Of a stretch of DNA of 64,000 nucleotides, positions 55,249-63,994 are shown one piece after another. The DNA is from Tenuifilaceae bacterium CYCD. GTDB taxonomy: Bacteria > Bacteroidota > Bacteroidia > Bacteroidales > Tenuifilaceae. The stretch spans positions 1,426,001 to 1,490,000 of the forward strand of contig AP027304.1 of NCBI GenBank assembly GCA_036322835.1. Direction: 5' to 3'. The notes beneath the pieces are model-generated. The model was not told the DNA's origin. It did no database searches and was given only the letters and a program-made list of their open reading frames with translations. The translations under genes were made by a program, and so were the position numbers. Each line of letters begins with the position of its first letter. The stretch's first letter is position 1.

Positions 55249-58200
55249 CTAATCAATCTCTATTCCTTTATTCTTTAGTGTTCGGTAGTTCGATCGGATT
55301 CGAATTAGCCAAAATATTCGTTCTTCCTGATAAAATTCTGAAGTATTTGGAATCTTTCGTTGAACGGAGTTGTAGAAGTATAGCATCACCGATAGAGACT
55401 TATTACCATCGCGATCCTTAGATATGTAGTAAATAGGGAATAAGCTTTTTTCAACTTTGCCATTAACGTTCGAATTTGCAAAAAGCAGATGTATGATTCT
55501 GAATTCCTTATCGCCATTGGTGTATTTATCCCAAGTTATAAACTTCCAGAGTACACTATTCGATTTTTTTATATCGAATCGATTCCTGTGCACATAAAGT
55601 TCCCAGAGCACCCTGCTGGTTGTTTGTTCTTTGCTCTTATTCCTGTAAAAGAATGGTTGTATTGTAAAGTAGCTGAATGTGGAACTTTTCTTGCTCCAAA
55701 CAAGTGGCGCTATCCTAAAGTATTTGTAATCGACACTTTTTGAGCGCTCAACTATTGGCCAAATAATGCTTATACAGGTATCGCCATTCATCCGGCTATT
55801 CCTAAAAAGGAAGAATAGAATATCATATTTTTTATTACCGCTTTTGTCGGTATATGCTGTGAATGTTGGAAACATTATAGTTCTGCTCATTTTGTGATTT
55901 TTGAATTGCCAGAACAATGGTGTCACCATTAAATGGTTTAAACCATCGGTTGATGTTCCCTTTGAGTAAACGGGAATAAAAGTAAAGGACCTTGCCTTTG
56001 CACTTGTAAAATTCCACACTATTGGGAAAAGAACCTTTGCGGTTCGATGTTGATTTTGGAACGACCAATATACTGGGAATAAAATATTGGTATAGCTATA
56101 GCCATTTTTACCGGTTCTTTTAATGTTCCACCATACTGGAAATAGAATTCGGGAACTGCAATTCTGATTTTTTATGTTGTAGTAGAACGGTGTTAAAGCA
56201 TAGTGTCTTCTTGTATTGTCGGCACTTCTACCAAAGGAGAAAAGGGGCGCAACCGTTAACGATTTGTATTTTTTGTTATTCAAGCTCCACACAATAGGAA
56301 ATATTACTTTTTCCTTAATATCCCTATTGCTGATATCGTAATAAATTGGAAAAAGAATTGTGGTTTCCGAGGTTTGGCTTCCATTTCCGTATTTCGATTT
56401 CCAAAAAAATGGGAGTAGCGTTGTTGTTGAACCCTGTTCATTTTTGAAGTTCCAGAAAAGAGGTGTAATTGTAAGGTGGCTAACACTTCTATCTGTTGAT
56501 TTTCCAAACGAGAAAAGAGGAACAAGAGAGAAAGAGTTGTACTGCGGATTTTTGAATTGCCAAAGAATTGGAAATACAATTCTGCGTGTTCTAATACTAT
56601 CCCATTGTGAATAGTATGTAGGAATTAGTAGTTTAAAGTGCTTAGTGTTTTTTGATGAGTAATCGCTTTGGCTCCACCAGATAGGAAACAGGGTGTTGAA
56701 TGTTCTATGCTGATTTTTGAAGCGCCAGAATAATGGCGATACGGTAAGGTACTTTCTTTTGCTACTATCTCTTTGCCCTGCCGATACAATTGGAAAAATT
56801 GTAAACGAACTTCTATCCTGCTTTTTGAATCGCCACACCATTGGAAAAACGCCTTGATGCTTTCGCTGTGAATCCTTGTATTTCCAGTAAAGTAGGACAA
56901 CTTGCGATGAACTTTTAATTTCGCCTTCAAGTGTTTTTTCCTTTTCGAACCAAAGCGGGAAAAGTAGTTGCCCTTTTCCTTCGGTAGTTTTGAAACGCCA
57001 GTAAAGAGGCGTTATTGCCGAATATGATTTTGTTCCATCACTCGACTTTCCGAATGATACGAATGGAACAATGCTAAACGATTGGTAATTCTGATTTTTG
57101 AATTGCCATAGTACTGGAAGTAAGATGTTGCCCCGATATGCTTCGCGTTTCCATCCCCAGTAAATTGGAAATAAAACGTTATTTATTCCAACGTTATCGC
57201 CCAACGTTTTTTTCTGGTAGTACCACACCGGGAAAAATATATTCGAATATCCTGTTGATGATTTTATGTGCCAGAAAATTGGCGTTACCGCTAAATGACC
57301 AGTTAACCCATCGGTTGATAGTCCTCTGGAGAATAATGGGACGAATGTGAATGAATGGTAGTAAGGGGTGATTTTACTCCATATAAATGGGAGAATTGTG
57401 ATGCTCTTTTCGCTGTTATCGGTGATGTTCCAGTAAACAGGGAAAAGTATAAACGATTTATAGTTTTCGTATCGGGTATGCCAGTTGTACTTCCAAAGTA
57501 TTGGGAACAGTATAGTTCTGATGCTTTCGTCGTTTTTAAAATGCCAGAATATGGGTGTTAGCATTAAATGACTTTGGTTAGTTTTGATTCCGTGCCCAAA
57601 CGATACCAACGGAGCAATGGTAAGCGATGCGTATCTGGAATTTCTTAAACTCCACACAACAGGAAATAGCACCCTATTATTTGTGAATCGATCGGAATGA
57701 GAGTAGTATATTGGGAATAATGTATTATTTCTGATGGTATCATAGTTGGTTTTAATAGCCCTATTCCACCAAACGGGCAGAAGTATATTAGTTGTTCGTT
57801 TTTGCGATTCTAAGTTCCAGAACAAAGGAGTTATTGCCAAATATTTTCTTGTTTTATTGGCATAACTGCCATAGGAGTAAATAGGAAACAAAGTTTTTGA
57901 TTCGCGCTTGGGCGATGAGAAGTCCCAATAGATTGGAAAAACTACAAGGTGAGATTTTTGGGTTAGCTGATTGTTCTTGAACCAAAGGAAAAATAGCAGG
58001 TTGTTCTGCATTATCAATCCATCGGGCGATTTTTTAAATTCAAGGATGTTGATGCGTGGGGCTAACTCAACAAATGTAAAGGTTGTGGTGTTTTCTCTGA
58101 AATTTTTCGATGTATGTACTATGGATGGGTAAAAGGTTGAAAGAATCCTTAAGTTCTTTTCATTTCGGCTGCTATCGGTCCAGTAAAATGGTAGCAAATG

Positions 58201-58473
58201 GCTTCGCTTTTCTCCCAATCTGAAATTCTGGTAATTCCGGAATATAGGGAATAATAGTTGCTTATCAGATTCTATCTCGGAGATGGTTCGCTTGAATATT
58301 GGCCAAAGGTTTATGTCTCTATCGCGGGTTAAACCCAAATCAAACTTTAATTCTTTTTTTGTGGAATCAACTTGCGAGTAGCCATTGACAGTTGGTACTA
58401 TAAGCAATACAAGCAGAGCAAAACGCCTACCCAAATTCAATAGTTCTGATATTTGCAACGTACCAATTTTCAT
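55249..58473 (-). CDS. Large exported protein of tandem ~91-residue aromatic repeats, unknown family
   Basis: A 1074-residue protein with a signal peptide ending near VNGYSQ. I recognise no family. From about residue 177 to 893 it consists of eight successive units of about 91 residues. Each unit has five short strand-like segments: a FPIxW-type strand, SFTIVPLFSFG, HLxxTPLFWxFKN, ILFPVWW, and ILFPIYW. About sixteen FP-I/V/L/M motifs occur, and strands end in Trp or Tyr. Basic polar turns (KNQ, KNE) separate them. The C-terminal 180 residues keep a looser version. Alternation of hydrophobic and aromatic residues, the size and the signal peptide suggest a very large outer-membrane beta-barrel or a stacked beta-sheet array, but this is inference. 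It lies 97 bases before purD and is divergent from the e(P4) gene; no T9SS sorting domain is present. Confidence 0.75.
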   Translation of the reverse strand: MKIGTLQISELLNLGRRFALLVLLIVPTVNGYSQVDSTKKELKFDLGLTRDRDINLWPIFKRTISEIESDKQLLFPIFRNYQNFRLGEKRSHLLPFYWTDSSRNEKNLRILSTFYPSIVHTSKNFRENTTTFTFVELAPRINILEFKKSPDGLIMQNNLLFFLWFKNNQLTQKSHLVVFPIYWDFSSPKRESKTLFPIYSYGSYANKTRKYLAITPLFWNLESQKRTTNILLPVWWNRAIKTNYDTIRNNTLFPIYYSHSDRFTNNRVLFPVVWSLRNSRYASLTIAPLVSFGHGIKTNQSHLMLTPIFWHFKNDESIRTILFPILWKYNWHTRYENYKSFILFPVYWNITDNSEKSITILPFIWSKITPYYHSFTFVPLFSRGLSTDGLTGHLAVTPIFWHIKSSTGYSNIFFPVWYYQKKTLGDNVGINNVLFPIYWGWKREAYRGNILLPVLWQFKNQNYQSFSIVPFVSFGKSSDGTKSYSAITPLYWRFKTTEGKGQLLFPLWFEKEKTLEGEIKSSSQVVLLYWKYKDSQRKHQGVFPMVWRFKKQDRSSFTIFPIVSAGQRDSSKRKYLTVSPLFWRFKNQHRTFNTLFPIWWSQSDYSSKNTKHFKLLIPTYYSQWDSIRTRRIVFPILWQFKNPQYNSFSLVPLFSFGKSTDRSVSHLTITPLFWNFKNEQGSTTTLLPFFWKSKYGNGSQTSETTILFPIYYDISNRDIKEKVIFPIVWSLNNKKYKSLTVAPLFSFGRSADNTRRHYALTPFYYNIKNQNCSSRILFPVWWNIKRTGKNGYSYTNILFPVYWSFQNQHRTAKVLFPIVWNFTSAKARSFTFIPVYSKGTSTDGLNHLMVTPLFWQFKNHKMSRTIMFPTFTAYTDKSGNKKYDILFFLFRNSRMNGDTCISIIWPIVERSKSVDYKYFRIAPLVWSKKSSTFSYFTIQPFFYRNKSKEQTTSRVLWELYVHRNRFDIKKSNSVLWKFITWDKYTNGDKEFRIIHLLFANSNVNGKVEKSLFPIYYISKDRDGNKSLSVMLYFYNSVQRKIPNTSEFYQEERIFWLIRIRSNYRTLKNKGIEID
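55795..57945 (-). repeat. Coding tandem repeats, eight units of about 273 bp
   Basis: Protein units begin near residues 177, 268, 357, 450, 542, 632, 723 and 814 of the repeat protein. Lengths are 89 to 94 residues, so insertions between strands are tolerated but the five-strand order is kept. At DNA level the units are diverged; the phrases TTTTTGAATTGCCA and TTTTTGAACCAAA-like recur on the plus strand. Confidence 0.75.
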
Positions 58474-58648
58474 CTAAATCGCACTAAATTCAACATAAAG
58501 TTAAGCAAGTATTGGGCCATCTCAAAATCTACTGATACTCTGATAAGGATTTTCTATTTATTGCAAACATTATAGAATAATATGAATATATAATCATCAT
58601 AACCTGTTCGATTCTTTCGACTAAATGTCTATTGTTAATACAAAAGGT

Positions 58649-58656
58649 TAACTTTG
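58649..58656 (+). promoter_or_regulatory. -7 promoter element of the e(P4)-family gene
   Basis: TAACTTTG fits TAnnTTTG 38 bases before the ATG at 58694; there is no good -33 match. The 220-base divergent gap to the repeat-protein gene is otherwise AT-rich, with no gene. Confidence 0.45.
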
Positions 58657-58693
58657 CAGTTTATTATTTGTAATTACGCAAACCATAATAATT

Positions 58694-59479
58694 ATGAAAA
58701 AATCCATTCTATTAGCCGCATTGGCATTTTTAGTTTTTGCGGGTTGTAAGAACAGCGCTAAGCAGGAGTTAAATCAGGATCACCTGATATACGCTACCAT
58801 TTGGTTTCAAAGTTCGCCTGAGGGTAAAGCCCTGTACTACCAAGGTTACAATATTGCCATGATGCGCTTGGAGCAGTTTGCCTCCGTAAAATCACAAAAA
58901 CCAAAAGCAGTTGTGGTTGATATTGATGAAACCATGCTCGATAATAGCCCATTCCAGGCACAGGAGATTAAGGAGAATAAAGAGTTCTCATCGGAATTCT
59001 GGAATGCTTGGTCCGCGCTTGGATCGGCAAAAGCATTACCTGGAGCCGCAGAATTTAGCCGCTTATGCGACTCGTTGGGTGTGACTCTTTTCTATGTATC
59101 GAATCGTAAGACTAATGAACTGGATGCAACCATTAAAAACCTCGATTCACTTGGTTTTGCCTTTGCTAAGCCGGAGTATTTCTTGCTGAAGGAAACCGAA
59201 AGCAGCAAAAAGGCTCGTAGAGAAAGAATATCAGAAAAGTATGATATCGTTATGCTTGTAGGCGATAATTTATGCGATTTCTCAGAGGTTTTCGAGAGTC
59301 GTGGCGACGATTGGGGCGTGTCGTTGGTTGATCAGTATAAGAACGAATTCGGCAAAAGGTATATCATTCTTCCCAATCCAATGTATGGCGATTGGGAGAA
59401 GAGCCTTTATAAAACTCGCGATTTAACTCCAGAGCAAAAGTGCCAGCTGCGAAAAGATGCCTTAGAAGGATTTAGATAG
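58694..59479 (+). CDS. 5'-nucleotidase / acid phosphatase lipoprotein, e(P4) family
   Basis: A 261-residue class C acid phosphatase of the HAD superfamily. A lipoprotein signal ends at LVFAGC (Cys18). The catalytic motif DIDETMLDN (nucleophile D76, acid/base D78) is followed by the second motif SNRK and the metal-binding VGDNLCDFS. In Haemophilus e(P4) removes phosphate from NMN and nucleotides at the outer membrane, aiding NAD or nucleoside uptake. Here it should be a lipid-anchored periplasmic or surface phosphatase; the substrate is not read from sequence. Confidence 0.92.
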   Translation: MKKSILLAALAFLVFAGCKNSAKQELNQDHLIYATIWFQSSPEGKALYYQGYNIAMMRLEQFASVKSQKPKAVVVDIDETMLDNSPFQAQEIKENKEFSSEFWNAWSALGSAKALPGAAEFSRLCDSLGVTLFYVSNRKTNELDATIKNLDSLGFAFAKPEYFLLKETESSKKARRERISEKYDIVMLVGDNLCDFSEVFESRGDDWGVSLVDQYKNEFGKRYIILPNPMYGDWEKSLYKTRDLTPEQKCQLRKDALEGFR

Positions 59480-59499
59480 ACAAAAAGCAGATACGTTGT

Positions 59500-59525
59500 A
59501 AGCGACCCATTTGAGGGTCGCTTTT
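59500..59525 (+). terminator. Terminator of the e(P4)-family gene
   Basis: A perfect 9-bp stem (59500-59508 with 59515-59523), six-base loop and a short T run, placed between the phosphatase and the SOD genes. Confidence 0.75.
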
Positions 59526-59585
59526 CGTTTAAAACATTTTCGTGGCTTGCGTGTTTATCCCTTAAACAAGTAAAACAAAACAGTC

Positions 59586-60275
59586 ATGAAAAAGATACTT
59601 TTATTCATATCGGTTGTAGCAATGGCTAACATATCGGTTGGCCAGAATCAGTACTTAAATTCCAAACCTAGCGGGTTGCCTTTTTATACACTACCATATA
59701 GCTACGACGCCTTGGAACCAGTAATTGATAAACTCACGGTAGAAATTCATTACTCAAAGCATCATAAAGCCTATTTCGATAATTTCTTGAAGGCAACTGC
59801 TGGCGGAGAGTTATCCGAGAAAAGTTTGTCCGAAATATTTTCGAATGTATCGAAATATCCCGAATCGGTTAGAAACAATGTAGGTGGATATTACAATCAC
59901 ATTCTTTACTGGGAAATTCTTAAACCGGGGAATAAAAATGCAATATCCGAAAGGTTGAAGCAATCAATCCTTCGCGATTTTGGCTCAATGGATGAGCTAA
60001 AGAAACAGTTGACCGAAGCCTCGCTTAAACGATTTGGCAGTGGCTGGGCGTGGTTAAGTGTGGATTCCAATGGTAAGTTATTTGTGAGTTCCACTCCCAA
60101 CCAGGATAATCCCTTGATGGATACCGTTACGCAGAAAGGTTTCCCTATTTTAGGAATTGATGTATGGGAGCACGCGTACTACCTGAAATACCAGAACCGA
60201 AGGGCCGATTATGTGAATCTAATTTGGGATGCCATTAACTGGGAAGTTGTATCGCAGCAATATGAAAGCATTTAG
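59586..60275 (+). CDS. Exported Fe/Mn-family superoxide dismutase, Mn-type features
   Basis: A 229-residue SOD with a signal peptide (MKKILLFISVVAMANISVGQ). Metal ligands are H55 in VEIHYSKHH, H105 in GGYYNHILYW, D192 and H196 in DVWEHAYY. The second-sphere pattern, Gly-Gly at 100-101 with the glutamine supplied by NQDNPL (Q173), is that of MnSOD and not of FeSOD. An N-terminal signal on this usually cytoplasmic enzyme means it guards the periplasm or the surface. It is monocistronic, between two terminators. Confidence 0.92.
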   Translation: MKKILLFISVVAMANISVGQNQYLNSKPSGLPFYTLPYSYDALEPVIDKLTVEIHYSKHHKAYFDNFLKATAGGELSEKSLSEIFSNVSKYPESVRNNVGGYYNHILYWEILKPGNKNAISERLKQSILRDFGSMDELKKQLTEASLKRFGSGWAWLSVDSNGKLFVSSTPNQDNPLMDTVTQKGFPILGIDVWEHAYYLKYQNRRADYVNLIWDAINWEVVSQQYESI

Positions 60276-60297
60276 TTGATTTTAAATATCGTTTAAA

Positions 60298-60325
60298 GGG
60301 CCACCAATAAGGTGGCTCTTTTTTT
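60298..60325 (+). terminator. Terminator of the SOD gene
   Basis: Stem GGGCCACC/GGTGGCTC (60298-60305 with 60311-60318, one G-U pair), loop AATAA, then T7. Confidence 0.8.
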
Positions 60326-60420
60326 GACGAAAATGTAAAACAAAGTTCTTTTTATACTATTGTTTTTATGCTTAATGTTAATACATTTACGGCAATGGGT
60401 GTTAAAAAGACTTATATAAG

Positions 60421-62730
60421 ATGAAAAAACTTCGATTCGTACTGCTTGCCCTTCTATGTATTACCTCCGTTGCAAATGGCCAAAACCCTAAAATAGAAGA
60501 GTTGGAGTCTAAGCTCCAAAAAACCAAAGGAATAGAGCGCCAAAAACTTTTACTCGAATTGGCGAACGAATATCTATTTGTTGATCCCCAAAAGTCTATT
60601 CAGTTATCCGATTCATGCCTCTCGGTGTCTAAGGATATCGACATTCAGAATAATGCCAGATTAACAGTGATATCAGCTTTTATCAATATTGGAGAATTCG
60701 ATACCGTTCAGAATTATCTTTTACCTAAAGCCCGCGAGAACTACAGTCAGTTAACCGATTCAAAAACTTATGCCGATTATTACAATTTAAGTGCAGGGGT
60801 TAAGCTCTATACTGGCCAGTACGATTCAGCTCTTTACAATTGGAGTAGGGCGCTTGAGTATTTAAATAAAACTAACGATTCTACCGGAATCCTTAAGTTT
60901 AAGGTGAACATTGCCATGGTGTGCAGCCTGAAGGGCGATTACCAGACGGCCATCGATATGTTTTACGAAGTTTTGAGCAAGCTGGAGCCTAGCGCCGATA
61001 AGGAAACCATTGCCACTATTTACTCGAACCTCGCTGGGACTTACAGCGGATGGGGCAATAACGATAAGGCTTTGGAGTTCTACCTAAAATCCTACACCCT
61101 TTTTAAGGAGATTGGCGATGAAATGCGATTAAGCGCAATGCTATCGAATATTGGCGAAATATATAAGGGAAAAAAGGACTATCAGCAGGCGTTAAGGTAT
61201 TACCAAGAGGCGCTTGATTTGAACGAGAAATCGGGGAATAATAATTACGAGTCGATCACTTTGCTGAATATTGGAGAAACCTACACGCTAACCGGTAAGT
61301 TCGAGAAAGGTTTAATGTACTCCGAGAAAGCCCTGATCATATTTAAAAAGATGAATTTTGTTGAGGGTATTGGCCGTTCGTGGGCTAACATCGGGAGGTC
61401 GTATATCGGACTAAAAAACTACGAGGATGCTTTTAGCGCAACTGAAACAAGCCAGAGAATAGCGCTGCAGCTTGGTTTACCCGATTTACGAATACAGAAT
61501 CTATTAAGTTTCTCCGAAATTTACGAGCGGACCGGACGGCCAAACGATGCGTTAGATGCCTACCGGAAGTACTCTGCGCTGAAAGATTCGGTATTTGATA
61601 GTGATAAGATAAAGGCCATTGCGGAGATGCAGACCAAGTATGAAACCGAGAAGAAGGAGCAGCACCTTATGCTTCAGCAAGTGGAGTTGGAAAAGAATAA
61701 GAGTAGGCAGACTGTTTTGATGGCATGGCTGATTGCTGGTTTTGTATTTATCGTGATAGTTGTGTGGGCCTATATTGTTAAGTGGCGATCAAATATTAAG
61801 ATAACCCTCCAGCGCGATGAAATTGAGGAAAAGAACGCGGTGCTGCATCAGCAGCAGGAGGAAATCATGGCGCAAACCGAGAGCCTAGAGCAGGCCAATG
61901 TAGAAATCTCCGATAAAAAGCGAGAAATAGAGCAAACCCATAACCAATTACTTAAAAGCATTCATTATGCACGACAGATGCAGGCGGCAGTTTTGCCTTC
62001 GGTTGAGGAGTTGGATGCCATTATTCCTAAGTATTTCTTAATGTTTAATTCCTGCGATGTGGTTAGTGGCGATTTTTATTGGGCCAGAAAGCAGGACCAC
62101 AAACTTCTAATTGTTGTAGGCGATTGTACTGGACATGGAATCCCTGGTGCCATGATGAGTATGTATGCAATATCGTTGCTAAACGAGATATACAGTAACG
62201 AAAAGTTGCTCCACCCCGAGGAATTGCTCGAGAAACTTCGCGTACACGTTAAAACCGAGATCAACGTGAAGCAGAACGAGGCACTGCATAAAACCCAGGC
62301 CGAAACCTATTTTGGAAGCCATATCAAGGATGGCATCGATATGGCGGTATGCTTTATCGATATAAATACTAAAAGGCTTGAGTACGCTGGTGCCAACAAC
62401 CCGGCCTATATCATTTCCAACGGTCAACTCATAGAGTTGCAGCCAGTATTCAATCCCGTAGGGGTTTTTGTCAAGGAAATGGCCTTTGAGCGGTTGGAGT
62501 TCGACTTGAAGGAGAACGATGAGATTTTGATTTTTACCGATGGATTTATCGATCAGTTTGGTGGTCCCGAGAACCGCAAGTACAACACGGCTCGCTTTAA
62601 GGATTTACTGGTTGATGTTTCACAGAAAACCATGCAGGAGCAGAAATCTATACTAACCGCATCGTTTGAGCAGTGGAAGCAGAATGCCATCCAAACCGAT
62701 GATGTTACCGTGCTCGGAATTCGGGTATAG
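60421..62730 (+). CDS. TPR-domain membrane PP2C (SpoIIE-type) phosphatase
   Basis: A 769-residue protein. A signal peptide (MKKLRFVLLALLCITSVANG) is followed by six or more TPR units in the periplasm (about 60-390; for example IATIYSNLAGTYSGWGNNDKALEFYLKS), then a membrane helix (about 434-456), a coiled coil (about 465-525) and a SpoIIE PP2C domain (about 540-769) with SGDFYWA, VVGDCTGHGIPGAMMS, FTDGFIDQFGG and TDDVTVLGI. This periplasmic-TPR plus cytoplasmic-phosphatase design is common in Bacteroidota. Its target and partner proteins are unknown. A small exported protein gene follows after 41 bases. Confidence 0.9.
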   Translation: MKKLRFVLLALLCITSVANGQNPKIEELESKLQKTKGIERQKLLLELANEYLFVDPQKSIQLSDSCLSVSKDIDIQNNARLTVISAFINIGEFDTVQNYLLPKARENYSQLTDSKTYADYYNLSAGVKLYTGQYDSALYNWSRALEYLNKTNDSTGILKFKVNIAMVCSLKGDYQTAIDMFYEVLSKLEPSADKETIATIYSNLAGTYSGWGNNDKALEFYLKSYTLFKEIGDEMRLSAMLSNIGEIYKGKKDYQQALRYYQEALDLNEKSGNNNYESITLLNIGETYTLTGKFEKGLMYSEKALIIFKKMNFVEGIGRSWANIGRSYIGLKNYEDAFSATETSQRIALQLGLPDLRIQNLLSFSEIYERTGRPNDALDAYRKYSALKDSVFDSDKIKAIAEMQTKYETEKKEQHLMLQQVELEKNKSRQTVLMAWLIAGFVFIVIVVWAYIVKWRSNIKITLQRDEIEEKNAVLHQQQEEIMAQTESLEQANVEISDKKREIEQTHNQLLKSIHYARQMQAAVLPSVEELDAIIPKYFLMFNSCDVVSGDFYWARKQDHKLLIVVGDCTGHGIPGAMMSMYAISLLNEIYSNEKLLHPEELLEKLRVHVKTEINVKQNEALHKTQAETYFGSHIKDGIDMAVCFIDINTKRLEYAGANNPAYIISNGQLIELQPVFNPVGVFVKEMAFERLEFDLKENDEILIFTDGFIDQFGGPENRKYNTARFKDLLVDVSQKTMQEQKSILTASFEQWKQNAIQTDDVTVLGIRV

Positions 62731-62771
62731 TAATTGTTATGTCAAATAGTATTGCAATAAATTCAATTAAT

Positions 62772-63212
62772 ATGAGAACCAAATTTATGTTTGTTGCCAT
62801 ATTGGCGTTCGTACTAAACGCAAATGCTTTTGCCCAATCCGGAGGGTTGCAGATTGATACGGATTTAAAGAGTATTGATGTGGAAGCATCGGCCGATTTT
62901 GGTAAGTTTAAGGCCGAAATGGGCACTACCTATAATGTTTCCGAGAAAAAGATCACAGAACTTCATGCCAGTTTTGCAATGAGCCCTTCCGATATCTATA
63001 TGACATTGGAGTGTGGCCGGTTAACCGGCAAACCTGTTGACGAAGTTGTGAAGATTTATAAGGCAAATAGGGGAAAGGGTTGGGGTGTTATAGCAAAGGA
63101 GATGGGAATAAAGCCAGGATCGAAGGAGTTTCATGCGTTGAAGGCCAATGCAAAAGCACGAGCCGAAAAAGGAAAGCATCAGTCTAAAGGAAAAGGAAAG
63201 AAGAATAAGTAA
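62772..63212 (+). CDS. Small exported basic protein, unknown function
   Basis: 146 residues from the ATG at 62772; the frame also opens at 62739, but only the later start gives a proper signal peptide (MRTKFMFVAILAFVLNANAFAQ). The mature part has a helical region with MSPSDIYMTLECGRLTGKPVDEVVKIYKANRGKGWG and GVIAKEMGIKPGSKEFHAL, and a Lys-rich tail (KHQSKGKGKKNK). I do not recognise a family. The wording around KGWGVIAKEMGIKPGS resembles other small exported Bacteroidota and Proteobacteria proteins of unknown role. It lies behind the TPR-phosphatase gene and may be co-transcribed. Confidence 0.7.
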   Translation: MRTKFMFVAILAFVLNANAFAQSGGLQIDTDLKSIDVEASADFGKFKAEMGTTYNVSEKKITELHASFAMSPSDIYMTLECGRLTGKPVDEVVKIYKANRGKGWGVIAKEMGIKPGSKEFHALKANAKARAEKGKHQSKGKGKKNK

Positions 63213-63410
63213 AGCCAAGTGTTCGGATGGGGCTGTGTGCCTCAGTCCGACGTTCGCGCTCGTCTTACGAAATACGTTTGCTGGTGCAAAACAGGAATGA
63301 TGTGGCAAGTAAGAACGATCGTGAATAAAACAATGCGATATCTAGATTATTAGGAAGACTGCAGACCGCACCCGTCAGAAGAAGACGCGCGCGAACAGGG
63401 AACCAATAAA

Positions 63411-63710
63411 TTATCTTAACTTCAGCGTTTTGGGCTTTTGTCGAGTATCGTAAATCCTGAGTATCTCTATCCTATTAGGCGATTCCCTGTAGAACAAGGT
63501 GTTTTGCTTATTAATAACGCACTTTCTAACTCTAAGTTTTTTATTGATGGTAGGGTATAGCTTTGGTGATTTTACAATTTGATTGATTTCTGACTCAACC
63601 CTGCTCAGAAACATAAAGGCTACTTTGGAACTCCATTTTTTGGCAAGATAGCCAAGCACATTATCCAAGTCCGTTTCTGCTAATGGAGACCAAACAACCT
63701 CTTTAGGCAT
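63411..63710 (-). CDS. RelE/ParE-family toxin
   Basis: A 99-residue protein with the ParE/RelE fold: VVWSPLAETDLDNVLGYLAKKW, then helix FLSRVESEINQIVKSPKLYP and strand pieces NTLFYRESPNRIEILRIYDTRQKP. RelE-type toxins cut mRNA on the ribosome and ParE-type toxins poison gyrase; the sequence does not allow a choice, though the ILRIYDTRQKP end is common in ParE-like members. It overlaps the antitoxin gene by eight bases. Confidence 0.85.
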   Translation of the reverse strand: MPKEVVWSPLAETDLDNVLGYLAKKWSSKVAFMFLSRVESEINQIVKSPKLYPTINKKLRVRKCVINKQNTLFYRESPNRIEILRIYDTRQKPKTLKLR

Positions 63711-63948
63711 TGTACTTATTTTTGCATTTCTGCATTACCTGTTTGTGTGCAATTCCTTCGTTATTTTCAATTTGCTCAATGCCCTCGATAATGCTTTTTT
63801 TTTGGTCGGCAGTTAAATTAGCCCACTCGTCAATATCTTCCTTGCTATTCAGATAGTTTAGTAGAATGCCATAAGCTTCCTCCAGGTTGGCCTTGTCCAA
63901 GCCATCTATTTGCCTAAATATTTTGAGTTTTAGTTCAGCAATACTCAT
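63703..63948 (-). CDS. Antitoxin of the RelE/ParE-type pair
   Basis: An 81-residue protein starting MSIAELKLKIFRQIDGLDKANLEE. The N-terminal half is helical; the C-terminal part (LTADQKKSIIEGIEQIENNEGIAHKQVMQK) is the usual toxin-wrapping tail with QIENNEGI-like wording of Bacteroidota antitoxins. The frame extends to an ATG at 63966, but the promoter -7 element covers that point, so I use the ATG at 63948. Confidence 0.8.
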   Translation of the reverse strand: MSIAELKLKIFRQIDGLDKANLEEAYGILLNYLNSKEDIDEWANLTADQKKSIIEGIEQIENNEGIAHKQVMQKCKNKYNA

Positions 63949-63963
63949 ATTAAAAGCTTTTTT

Positions 63964-63994
63964 CAAAGGTAAGCCAAATCAAAAATATTTTCAA
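63964..63994 (-). promoter_or_regulatory. Promoter of the toxin-antitoxin pair
   Basis: On the minus strand TTG (63994-63992) is followed after 20 bases by TACCTTTG (63971-63964). Transcription would begin near 63957, giving a very short leader before the antitoxin ATG at 63948. Confidence 0.5.

Noticed and set aside
55795-57945. Possible CRISPR-like array because of recurring short words
   Set aside because: The recurrences are coding repeats of about 273 bp with diverged DNA, not 25-40 bp identical repeats with spacers.
63021-63308. 95-codon minus-strand frame overlapping the small exported protein and the following gap
   Set aside because: Overlaps the more plausible exported protein gene, is rich in Leu/Cys/Phe without motif and lacks a promoter.
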